Shown piece by piece: positions 7,522 through 13,912 of a DNA stretch of 19,271 bases. The number at the start of each line of letters is the position of its first letter. Within the stretch, counting starts at the first letter, position 1. Position numbers and translations under genes: made by a program. The DNA lies in contig JBAXIG010000030.1 of assembly GCA_037138535.1 (NCBI GenBank), positions 1-19,271 on the forward strand, in the 5' to 3' direction. The notes under the pieces are model-generated. The model was not told the DNA's origin and ran no database searches. It saw only the letters and a program-made list of their open reading frames with translations. Origin of the DNA: GCA-2737595 sp037138535. GTDB lineage: Bacteria > Actinomycetota > Actinomycetes > Nanopelagicales > Nanopelagicaceae.

Positions 7522-8684
7522 TGGATCACTCTGCTGAAGCGGGCAAGGCTCACATAATGAGCATCGGCCGGTGGAGAAATATGCGCGAGGAGCGCAGCAA
7601 CGACCTCACCTGCAATCGAAGTAAGCAAAATGCCGTTGCGATAGTGACCCGTGGCTATTATGACATTCTCCACTCCGGGTACGCGGTCGATGATGGGTGC
7701 ATTATCGGGCGAACCTGGTCGTAATCCGACTCCGGCCTCAAGGAATTCCATCTCATTAATGAAAGGAAGTAGTTCTCGCGAATCTCGCAGGAGTTCATAC
7801 ACCCCACCGGCGGTGGGTCGCGCATCAAAGCCTCTTTCAAATTGTGTAGCTCCCACCACGATTTGACCGTCTGCCCGGGGAACCAAGTACACCTGGAACC
7901 CATGCACGTGAGCTCGCAGAGTATGTTTTATGGCGTTGATTTCACTCCGTAGCCTGAGGATTTCTCCTTTTATCGGGCGAATGGTGGGAATTGACCCCGG
8001 GTTGGGCAATCGCAACATGCTTACTATTTCGTTGCTCCAGGCGCCAGCAGCAATCACTACTTCATCAATTTCTAATCGCTCGTGGGCTGTGACAACTTGA
8101 TGAACTTGGTTGCCCATTCTTAAGATTTCCGTGACGTGTGAGGCGATGAAATGAACACCCACTTTTTCGCAGGCGCCCTTCAATGTTAGAACCAAGGACC
8201 TGTTATCGACTGAAAGGTCGGTCGATATCAGCGACCCACCGACAACGTTGGGGGAGAGCAGCGGTTCTAAATCAAGTAGTTCATCCCTACTTAAGGCATG
8301 TGCGTCGAGACCGACGGAATTTTGAAAGTTACGAATACGTTCCAATTCACGCGCGTCGTCAATGTCGAGGGCTATTTGCAGAGTGCCAGTCGTGTTGATC
8401 GCGAGTTCTCGCTCGGAAATTGCGGAGATGTTTTTGGCGAACGCTGGCCAGGCCTTCAGGGCAGCAATGTCGAGAGCTAGTCGGGCTTCTTCGCCAAACC
8501 ACGCTTCTGTGACAGGGGCTAACATTCCGCCGGCCATCCAGGAGGCACCGGTTCCGCGTGCGTGATCATCGATGATGGGGTCAAGGACAGTGACTCGGTC
8601 GCCGTGTTGTCTCGCGGTCAGCGCAGCACTGAGTCCGATGACACCACCGCCGATGATTGCTACGTGCCTCTCGTTACTCACCAT
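7518..8684 (-). CDS. thiO: Glycine oxidase ThiO
   Basis: FAD-dependent enzyme that oxidises glycine to the imine needed by ThiG for thiazole formation. With the ATG at 8684 the protein has 388 residues. It begins with the dinucleotide-binding signature VAIIGGGVIGLSAA (Gly12, Gly14, Gly17). It continues with GASWMAGGMLAP, and the C-terminal DAO-type segment GLRPGSPDNAPIIDRV followed by ATGHYRNGILL is typical of ThiO. The frame has a GTG two codons upstream (8690), but the ATG is preferred because a strong GGAGG at 8690-8694 sits five bases before it. That site forms the 3' end of the TPP riboswitch, so translation of the operon should be off when thiamine pyrophosphate is plentiful. Confidence 0.95.
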   Translation of the reverse strand: MVSNERHVAIIGGGVIGLSAALTARQHGDRVTVLDPIIDDHARGTGASWMAGGMLAPVTEAWFGEEARLALDIAALKAWPAFAKNISAISERELAINTTGTLQIALDIDDARELERIRNFQNSVGLDAHALSRDELLDLEPLLSPNVVGGSLISTDLSVDNRSLVLTLKGACEKVGVHFIASHVTEILRMGNQVHQVVTAHERLEIDEVVIAAGAWSNEIVSMLRLPNPGSIPTIRPIKGEILRLRSEINAIKHTLRAHVHGFQVYLVPRADGQIVVGATQFERGFDARPTAGGVYELLRDSRELLPFINEMEFLEAGVGLRPGSPDNAPIIDRVPGVENVIIATGHYRNGILLTSIAGEVVAALLAHISPPADAHYVSLARFSRVIQ

Positions 8685-8685
8685 T

Positions 8686-8770
8686 TCCACCTCCCTACGC
8701 CGGCATTACCCGGATCAGGTCAACGGTCGCAAGCGATGCTTGCCTCTCAGCCAAGTTGGCTCCCGTGATG
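8686..8770 (-). promoter_or_regulatory. TPP riboswitch (THI element) controlling thiO-thiS-thiG
   Basis: Minus-strand leader with the hallmark sequences in the right order: GGGAGCC...GGCTGAGA (CTGAGA at 8750-8745), a P3 hairpin with perfect arms GCAAGC/GCTTGC and a three-base loop (8743-8729), ACCTGATC at 8720-8713, then GGGTAATGCC and GCGTAGGGA ending at 8692. The conserved 3' segment runs straight into the GGAGG of thiO (8690-8694), five bases before the ATG. No terminator stem follows, so control is most likely translational, by hiding the ribosome-binding site. The P1 stem looks short (for example TCAC with GTGG). Confidence 0.95.
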
Positions 8771-8773
8771 CCG

Positions 8774-8779
8774 ATTCTA
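8774..8779 (-). promoter_or_regulatory. Putative -10 element of the thiO operon
   Basis: TAGAAT on the minus strand lies just upstream of the riboswitch. A transcription start six to seven bases on (about 8767) would coincide with the 5' end of the aptamer, which supports the placement. No clear -35 box is visible. Confidence 0.5.
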
Positions 8780-8812
8780 CTACTCGAATGGGTTCCGGGC
8801 CACGCCGGTCGC

Positions 8813-8818
8813 TAGAGT
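8813..8818 (+). promoter_or_regulatory. Putative -10 element of the Rv2175c-like/thiE/crtYcYd operon (leaderless)
   Basis: TAGAGT is followed by six bases (aagcgg) and the GTG start codon at 8825, with no Shine-Dalgarno sequence between. The arrangement fits transcription starting on the start codon. It forms a divergent pair with the thiO promoter, so the upstream promoter elements must lie within the same 30-40 bases. Confidence 0.5.
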
Positions 8819-8824
8819 AAGCGG

Positions 8825-9178
8825 GTGAGTGATGACCTTTTTCCTGAAGCAACCTGGATCTCCCTCGATGAAGCGAGCCAGATTCTGGACGTGCCAGTTA
8901 ACAAGGTGCGCCAGTTAATCGCCGAGGGTGCGATTGCCTCTTTGCGCGTGGGAACCCCGCCGGCGCCGCGCATCCCAGCGGAATTCTTCCAAGATGGCGA
9001 AATCGTTAAGAATTTGGGTGGCACTCTTACGGTGCTTGCTGATTCAGGCTTTGAAAATGAAGAAGCAATGAGATGGCTCTTCACCGCAGACGAGACTCTC
9101 CCTGGCACTCCAATTCAGGCTTTGCGCGAAGATCGTGGCCGCGAAGTGCGACGTCGCGCGCAAGCTCTATCTTTCTAG
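8825..9178 (+). CDS. Rv2175c-type winged-helix/HTH DNA-binding protein
   Basis: A 117-residue cytoplasmic protein matching the family of M. tuberculosis Rv2175c, a DNA-binding protein and known substrate of PknL. An N-terminal HTH region (about 10-45) contains SLDEASQILDVPVNKVRQLIAEG. The C-terminal domain has the characteristic EIVKNLGGTLTVLADSGF, MRWLFTADETLPGTPIQAL and the final REVRRRAQALSF, which all have close counterparts in Rv2175c. The GTG start at 8825 appears leaderless. Thr10 lies in the N-terminal tail, the region where PknL phosphorylates Rv2175c, so control by the kinase encoded at 4619-6505 is plausible. It is followed by thiE seven bases later. Its target genes are unknown. 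Confidence 0.87.
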   Translation: MSDDLFPEATWISLDEASQILDVPVNKVRQLIAEGAIASLRVGTPPAPRIPAEFFQDGEIVKNLGGTLTVLADSGFENEEAMRWLFTADETLPGTPIQALREDRGREVRRRAQALSF

Positions 9179-9185
9179 GAAGATC

Positions 9186-9812
9186 ATGAGTGGAAAAATT
9201 TCTGATGCCAAGCTCTACCTATGTACCGATGCGCGCATAGCCCAAAACGACTTCCGAGATTTTTGTAAGAAGGCGTTTGCTGGTGGGGTGGACATTATTC
9301 AATTACGAGATAAAGCGATCGATGCCGCCACGGAGCTACGCTCTTTGGCAACGTTGGCAGAGGTTGCTGATACCTACGACGCACTCTGGGCGGTAAATGA
9401 CCGCGCGGATATTGCCCGACTCTCCGGCGCGCCTATTCTCCATGTGGGCCAAGACGATCTTTCGGCTATGCAGGCTCGAGAGATTGTCGGAGAAGGCGTA
9501 ATTATTGGTCGCTCCTCCCACGCGATGGGCGAGAGCGTGGGTGAGAATGAAGATTCTCGGGTGGATTATTTTGCCGTGGGCCCTTGCTGGCCAACACCTA
9601 CGAAGCCCGGAAGACCGGCACCTGGTCTCGATCTGATTCGTCAAGTGAGCGCATTCGACACCTCTAAGCCGTGGTTTGCCATCGGAGGAATTGACGAGAC
9701 GCGTTTAGGCGAGGTGTTAGCTGCCGGCGCTACTCGAATTGTGGTGGTGCGTGCAATCACAGAAGCTGAAGATCCCGAGAAGGCGGCGCGTTCACTCAAG
9801 GCGCAGCTATGA
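9186..9812 (+). CDS. thiE: Thiamine-phosphate synthase
   Basis: Couples HMP pyrophosphate with thiazole phosphate to give thiamine phosphate. The 208-residue TIM barrel shows IQLRDK (39-43), the VNDRADIA segment (70-77), HVGQDDL (86-92), GRSSH (108-112), the pyrophosphate-binding GPCWPTPTKPGRPAPG (132-147) and a C-terminal AIGGI. The frame is open from 9135, but that would overlap the upstream gene. The ATG at 9186 has an AGGA/AGGAAG just before it (9177-9182). The stop overlaps the crtYc start as ATGA, so a thiamine gene is translationally coupled to carotenoid cyclase genes. No riboswitch precedes this operon, unlike thiOSG. Confidence 0.96.
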   Translation: MSGKISDAKLYLCTDARIAQNDFRDFCKKAFAGGVDIIQLRDKAIDAATELRSLATLAEVADTYDALWAVNDRADIARLSGAPILHVGQDDLSAMQAREIVGEGVIIGRSSHAMGESVGENEDSRVDYFAVGPCWPTPTKPGRPAPGLDLIRQVSAFDTSKPWFAIGGIDETRLGEVLAAGATRIVVVRAITEAEDPEKAARSLKAQL

Positions 9813-10141
9813 AGCATTACACCTACCTCGCGGCCATGGGTTTCACTTTAATCGGCTCCATATGGCTAGAAGTTTTTCTTAAGGTTTCCGTCTTGAAGCG
9901 CATTCGTAGAGTTTTGCTTACGATTTTGCCCGTAGGCATTGCTTTTGTTCTCTGGGATCGATTTGCAATTACACAGGGACATTGGCGCTTCGATAATGCA
10001 CAAGTGCTTCCTCTGAACCGGATTGGGGGATTGCCGCTAGAAGAGTATCTATTCTTCATCTTTGTGCCTCTGGCGGCCATCCTCACCATCGAAGCGGTGC
10101 GCAAAGTTAATACGCATTGGAAGGTGGGTGACGAAAGATGA
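9809..10141 (+). CDS. crtYc: Lycopene cyclase subunit CrtYc (heterodimeric type)
   Basis: A 110-residue membrane protein with three predicted helices, belonging to the small-subunit carotenoid cyclases of actinobacteria. The family signature is seen as WRFDNAQVLPL followed by GGLPLEEYLFFIFVPLAA (about 72-91), including the conserved PLEEYLFF. Together with CrtYd it should cyclise one or both ends of lycopene; beta-type cyclisation is most likely for a C40 pathway, but an epsilon-type cannot be excluded. Four-base overlaps join it to thiE upstream and crtYd downstream (ATGA at 10138-10141). No UbiA-type lycopene elongase (CrtEb/LbtBC), which would signal C50 carotenoids, is in the window. Confidence 0.92.
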   Translation: MKHYTYLAAMGFTLIGSIWLEVFLKVSVLKRIRRVLLTILPVGIAFVLWDRFAITQGHWRFDNAQVLPLNRIGGLPLEEYLFFIFVPLAAILTIEAVRKVNTHWKVGDER

Positions 10142-10440
10142 GCTATACATTTATGACTTTGCTCGTCCTTGCGGTCGCTATTCTCTGGGATCTCGTCATT
10201 GTTCGGACCCGTTTAATTGGTCGACGCGTATTTTGGGCTGGTTATGTAATTATTTTTGCTTTTCAACTACTCATTAATGGTTGGCTCACATGTAACAACG
10301 TTTTCCTCTATGACGAATCAGCAATTCTCGGTGTGCGAGTCTTTTATGAACCAGTAGAAGATTTGGTTTTCGGGTTTTCCCTTGTGCTCACCGTGCAGAG
10401 TATGTGGGTATTTCTTGGACGACGGGGGATCCGCAACTAA
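10138..10440 (+). CDS. crtYd: Lycopene cyclase subunit CrtYd (heterodimeric type)
   Basis: Second half of the two-component lycopene cyclase: 100 residues with three predicted helices. The motif YEPVEDLVFGF (about 69-80) is the counterpart of PLEEYLFF in CrtYc and is typical of CrtYd, as is the preceding LGVRVFYEP. Both subunits are needed for activity in characterised systems. It is the last gene of the plus-strand operon. Its stop TAA (10438-10440) shares bases with the TAG of the convergent crtB (CTAA at 10437-10440), so there is no room for a terminator between the two operons. Confidence 0.91.
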   Translation: MSYTFMTLLVLAVAILWDLVIVRTRLIGRRVFWAGYVIIFAFQLLINGWLTCNNVFLYDESAILGVRVFYEPVEDLVFGFSLVLTVQSMWVFLGRRGIRN

Positions 10441-11336
10441 CGAACGGCTCTGGCTCTCTGCAGCGCTGGGAGAAATACTTTGAGCCGACGCCAAGTGGAA
10501 GTCTTGGCACGCTGAGTGAATATCTCGTAGTTGATCTTTTCGACTTCGTCGACAATCCCGCAGTAGAGCTCGCTGGCGGCTTCAATGCAGGGGCGACTGC
10601 TGGGATGTAAGTGCTGTATTCCTGCAGTGGCTTCTACTTGCAAAGCACGCACACGCGCGATTTGAAACTTGAGCGCCGCCACAATCTTTGGCGTCCTCTC
10701 ACGCTTTTCTAAGTCGGCTCTGGTAACGCCATAAGCTGCCAGCTCTTGAAGGGGAAGGTAGACCCGTCCGCGATCTAAATCTTCATTCACATCCCGAATG
10801 AAATTCGCTAACTGAAATGCGACACCTAACGATTGGGCTGATTTGAATGCTTCATCCGAGAGTGGCTCGAGGATTGGGACCATTTGTAATCCGATCACGG
10901 CCGCTGAGCCGTAAACATATTTATAGAGATCGTCGTAAGTCTGATACTCCGTGATTGTGAGGTCCATGGTCATGGAGTCGAGAAAGGCCCGAACGTACTC
11001 TTTGGGAATGCTCCAGCGGTTAATGGTGTCTACGAAAGCTGCGCCGATGAGATCGTTACTGCCTCCCTTGTCAATGTCGGCAAGAACTCCCTCCCCCCAG
11101 TTGCGCAAAGCTTCGGCTTTCTCAAGATCAGAAAGTGTCGATGCAAGGTCGTCGACGATCTCATCGGCATACCTAGCAAAGCCATAGAGAGCATGCACAA
11201 ACGGGCGTTTAGCTGGCGGTAACAGGAGTGTCGCTAGGTAGTAGGTCTTCCCGTGTTCTGCGTTAAGTTTCTTGCATGCCTGATACGAAGCCATCAGGCG
11301 AGAGTCCAGAATTCCAGCGCCCTTGAGCTCGTTCAT
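10437..11336 (-). CDS. crtB: Phytoene synthase
   Basis: Condenses two geranylgeranyl diphosphates head to head into phytoene. The 299-residue protein carries both aspartate-rich motifs of the squalene/phytoene synthase family: YADEIVDD (Asp58 to Asp62) and NFIRDVNEDLDRGRVYLP (Asp182 to Asp186, with RVYLP at 191-195). It also shows the N-terminal KTYYLATLLLPPAKR and ALYGFARY segments. The start overlaps the crtI stop as ATGA (11333-11336), making it the third gene of crtE-crtI-crtB. The 3' end meets crtYd tail to tail. The alternative, squalene synthase, is unlikely given the neighbours. Confidence 0.96.
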   Translation of the reverse strand: MNELKGAGILDSRLMASYQACKKLNAEHGKTYYLATLLLPPAKRPFVHALYGFARYADEIVDDLASTLSDLEKAEALRNWGEGVLADIDKGGSNDLIGAAFVDTINRWSIPKEYVRAFLDSMTMDLTITEYQTYDDLYKYVYGSAAVIGLQMVPILEPLSDEAFKSAQSLGVAFQLANFIRDVNEDLDRGRVYLPLQELAAYGVTRADLEKRERTPKIVAALKFQIARVRALQVEATAGIQHLHPSSRPCIEAASELYCGIVDEVEKINYEIFTQRAKTSTWRRLKVFLPALQRARAVR

Positions 11337-12811
11337 GAACCGATAATTCTCTCCGCTGCCAACTTCCCGCTGATGAGTACCATCGGCACTCCAACTCCGG
11401 GGCGAGTACCTGATCCTGCAAAAACTACGTTTTCGAAACCGCGTGCCAAGTTACTTGGCCTAAAGGGGCCTGTCTGCATGAAAGTGTGTGAACTTGCAAA
11501 TGGTGCACCTCGTTCCATGCCGCGAGATTCCCAGTCAAGGGGAGTCGTGAGTTCTTCAACTTCGATTGAGTCACCGAATCCTGTGTATCCACGTTGCTCC
11601 ATCACGCGAACCATTTCATCGCGGTACTGAGGACCATAACTCTTCCAATCGATGTCCGCATCAAGGTTGGGAGTAGGGAAGAGCGTGTAATACGAGTGTT
11701 TACCCTCAGGTGCGAGCGATGGGTCATCCATTGAAGGAACGGTGACCAGGATGCTCGGATCACGCATTACGCGTCGTTCATCGATGAGCTCTCGAAAAAC
11801 GCCTTCCCAATCGTGCCCAAAGTGGATGTTGTGATGGGCCAGGTGCGAGTAGGAACGATTTGATCCGGCGAGTAGTACCGCGCAGGAGGGGGAGTATTTC
11901 AATCGTTTAACGGTAAGCGGTGTGCGCCCTAGGAGATCGCGCCAAGCAACTGGAAGATCAGGATTAAGAATTAAAGCATCGCATTCAAATCGTTCACCAT
12001 TGGCCGTCTGTACAGCAACAGCTCTACCGTTTCGCTTCTCCACCTTTGTTGCTTCTGTGTTGTAGCGGATATCAACGCCGTGTTTTGCAGCTGCTCCCGC
12101 AAGCGCGCGTGGGACAGCATGCATACCGCCTTTGGGAAAGAAAACACCGTTCACGGAATCCATGTAAGCAATGACTGCATAAATCGCTAAAGCTTGCTGG
12201 GGGCTGAGGCCCGCGTACATCGCTTGAAACGAATAAACCCGTTGAGTCCGTGGGTCAGAAAGAAATTGGTTGACCTTTGGCGCAAGATGACGGAAACCGC
12301 CTAGCGCGACGAGGCGAGCGAGGTTGGGTGTGAGGAGGTGAAATGGTGAGTCAATATTCTTATCGATGAAGTCGTTGAATTCGTATTTGTAGAGTTTGGT
12401 GACGAATTCAACGTAGCGGGCATATCCTGCAGCTTCCTCTGGCCCAATAACCCGCGAGATCTCTTCTTCCATTTGAGCGGTATTTGCGTGCACATCTAGT
12501 TGCGTGCCATCTGCAAAGAATGCTCGATAAAGTGGTGAGACAGGCATGAGTTCTAACCAGTCCTCTAATTCCTCTCCCACTTCGGCGAGGGCATCACGGA
12601 TCAGGTCTGGCATGGTGAGCACAGAGGGGCCGGTATCAAAGCGGTAACCTGATTTTTCGAGTAGCCCGTTTCGTCCTCCGGGCACGCTTTCACGTTCTAA
12701 GAGGGTGACTCTTCTTCCAGCCCCGGCTAGTCGAAGTGCGGCGCTGAGGCCGGCAAGTCCGGCGCCTACAACAACCACGTGAGAAGTGGGTCCCGGAATG
12801 GTACGTGGCAT
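11333..12811 (-). CDS. crtI: Phytoene desaturase (CrtI type)
   Basis: FAD-dependent desaturase of 492 residues that converts phytoene to lycopene by successive dehydrogenations. The N-terminus has the dinucleotide-binding fold VVVVGAGLAGLSAALRLAG (Gly16, Gly18, Gly21) and then PGGRNGLLEKSGYRFDTGPSV. The C-terminus has the bacterial phytoene dehydrogenase signature NVVFAGSGTRPGVGVPMVLISG. FFPKGGMHAVPRALA in the middle is also typical. The gene sits between crtE (three-base gap) and crtB (four-base overlap), which supports the phytoene-desaturating role as opposed to the CrtD role assigned to the paralogue at 14542-16011. Confidence 0.95.
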   Translation of the reverse strand: MPRTIPGPTSHVVVVGAGLAGLSAALRLAGAGRRVTLLERESVPGGRNGLLEKSGYRFDTGPSVLTMPDLIRDALAEVGEELEDWLELMPVSPLYRAFFADGTQLDVHANTAQMEEEISRVIGPEEAAGYARYVEFVTKLYKYEFNDFIDKNIDSPFHLLTPNLARLVALGGFRHLAPKVNQFLSDPRTQRVYSFQAMYAGLSPQQALAIYAVIAYMDSVNGVFFPKGGMHAVPRALAGAAAKHGVDIRYNTEATKVEKRNGRAVAVQTANGERFECDALILNPDLPVAWRDLLGRTPLTVKRLKYSPSCAVLLAGSNRSYSHLAHHNIHFGHDWEGVFRELIDERRVMRDPSILVTVPSMDDPSLAPEGKHSYYTLFPTPNLDADIDWKSYGPQYRDEMVRVMEQRGYTGFGDSIEVEELTTPLDWESRGMERGAPFASSHTFMQTGPFRPSNLARGFENVVFAGSGTRPGVGVPMVLISGKLAAERIIGS

Positions 12812-12814
12812 AAG

Positions 12815-13858
12815 TTAGACGACCCTTCGAGTAGCAGCGACTGCTAAGTCTTTAAGAACTGAGACAGCTTCAACGTTGAGATCGGCGCTCGATATCGCAG
12901 AGATTGACTGGGACAAGCTCGTTTCAATGATCGTTTCAACTGTATCGAGGGCACCGGTATCCCGAATGATCTCTCGAAGGATGAGAACGCCTTCAGGGGA
13001 GAGGCGCGGATCTCCAAGATGCTTTCGAATTTCGGTGCTTTGGGTGGAGGTAGCTTTTGCGACTGCATGTGCAATAAGAACGGTGCGCTTCCCTTCACGG
13101 AGATCATCACCCGCTGGCTTTCCGGTTTCGGACGGGTCACCAAATACTCCGAGGATGTCGTCACGAAGTTGAAATGCTTCTCCCAGGGGCAACCCATACT
13201 GCGAGAAGATTTCCAGGGTGGGCTTGTCTGCGCCGGCGATTACGGCGCCGAAGTGGAGCGGACGTTCGACGGTGTACTTGCCAGACTTGTAGCGGGCAAT
13301 GCGAAGTGAGCGTTCCACACTTGATGAGGCGAGTGCTTGCTCAAGAACATCGAGATACTGTCCGGCCATCAATTCCACACGCATTTCGTCATAGACCGGA
13401 TTGAGGCGTTGCATAACCACATGGTCAAGGCCGGATTCGTGAAGCATACGGTCGGCCCAGACGAGGCAGAGGTCACCTAGTAATACTGCGGTGGAGAGGC
13501 CAAACTTTTCAGCGTTACCAGTCATGCTCTCTTGTCGGTGGAGAGTGGCAAAGCGGTGATGAATTGCTGGGTTGCCGCGTCGCGTATCAGATCCATCCAT
13601 GACATCGTCGTGGATAAGGGCGCAGGCGTGCAGGAATTCAAGGCTGCTGACTGCGTGGACCAAGACGGAACTATGCTCGCCGCCGCAGGCCCGGTTTGCC
13701 CAGTAGGCAAAGAGTGGCCGGAGGCGCTTGCCTCCTGTGAGAAACTCCCGCGTTGCCTCACTGATGGGCGTGAGCTCAGGACCTATGGAACCAAGTCCGA
13801 CAGTCTCGCGGTCGATCACGGAGACAAGGGCGTTGGCGATCTCTTCCCGAAGCTCCAT
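12815..13858 (-). CDS. crtE: Polyprenyl diphosphate synthase (geranylgeranyl diphosphate synthase, CrtE/IdsA type)
   Basis: Makes the C20 precursor of phytoene from IPP and allylic diphosphates. The 347-residue all-helical protein has GGKRLRP (44-50), the first aspartate-rich motif LIHDDVMD (Asp84, Asp85, Asp88) with RRGNPAIHH after it, and the second motif QLRDDILGVFGD with KPAGDDLREGKRT. The residues four and five positions before the first motif are small (Ala, Cys), consistent with a product longer than C15. An ATG at 13864 is also in frame, but TAATCT immediately before it would place the transcription start on the ATG at 13858, so the shorter form is preferred. It heads crtE-crtI-crtB. 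Position near aroG/pknL matches mycobacterial idsA2. Confidence 0.94.
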   Translation of the reverse strand: MELREEIANALVSVIDRETVGLGSIGPELTPISEATREFLTGGKRLRPLFAYWANRACGGEHSSVLVHAVSSLEFLHACALIHDDVMDGSDTRRGNPAIHHRFATLHRQESMTGNAEKFGLSTAVLLGDLCLVWADRMLHESGLDHVVMQRLNPVYDEMRVELMAGQYLDVLEQALASSSVERSLRIARYKSGKYTVERPLHFGAVIAGADKPTLEIFSQYGLPLGEAFQLRDDILGVFGDPSETGKPAGDDLREGKRTVLIAHAVAKATSTQSTEIRKHLGDPRLSPEGVLILREIIRDTGALDTVETIIETSLSQSISAISSADLNVEAVSVLKDLAVAATRRVV

Positions 13859-13864
13859 GGCCAT

Positions 13865-13870
13865 AGATTA
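13865..13870 (-). promoter_or_regulatory. Putative -10 element of a leaderless crtE-crtI-crtB transcript
   Basis: TAATCT on the minus strand is followed by six bases (atggcc) and then the ATG at 13858. No ribosome-binding site precedes either candidate ATG. The placement decides between the two in-frame starts. No -35 box is evident. Confidence 0.48.
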
Positions 13871-13899
13871 CCGCCGCTTCAAGGCCGCCGCCCGTTGGG

Positions 13900-13905
13900 T
13901 AGAGT
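13900..13905 (+). promoter_or_regulatory. Putative -10 element of a leaderless phosphatidyltransferase transcript
   Basis: TAGAGT is followed by seven bases (cgcttcc) and the ATG at 13913, with no Shine-Dalgarno sequence. It faces away from the crtE -10 element 30 bases to the left. A weak CTTCAA 17 bases upstream is the only -35 candidate. Confidence 0.48.
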
Positions 13906-13912
13906 CGCTTCC

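Noticed and set aside
9809..10440. Possible C50 carotenoid pathway because crtYc/crtYd-type cyclases often act on C50 substrates
   Set aside because: No lycopene elongase gene is seen beside the cyclase genes or elsewhere in the window, and CruF and CrtA-like enzymes point to C40 monocyclic products.
13532..13912. Upstream 127-codon extension of the phosphatidyltransferase reading frame
   Set aside because: It runs antisense through crtE, has no family similarity and no membrane character. The ATG at 13913 with a -10-like hexamer is a better start.
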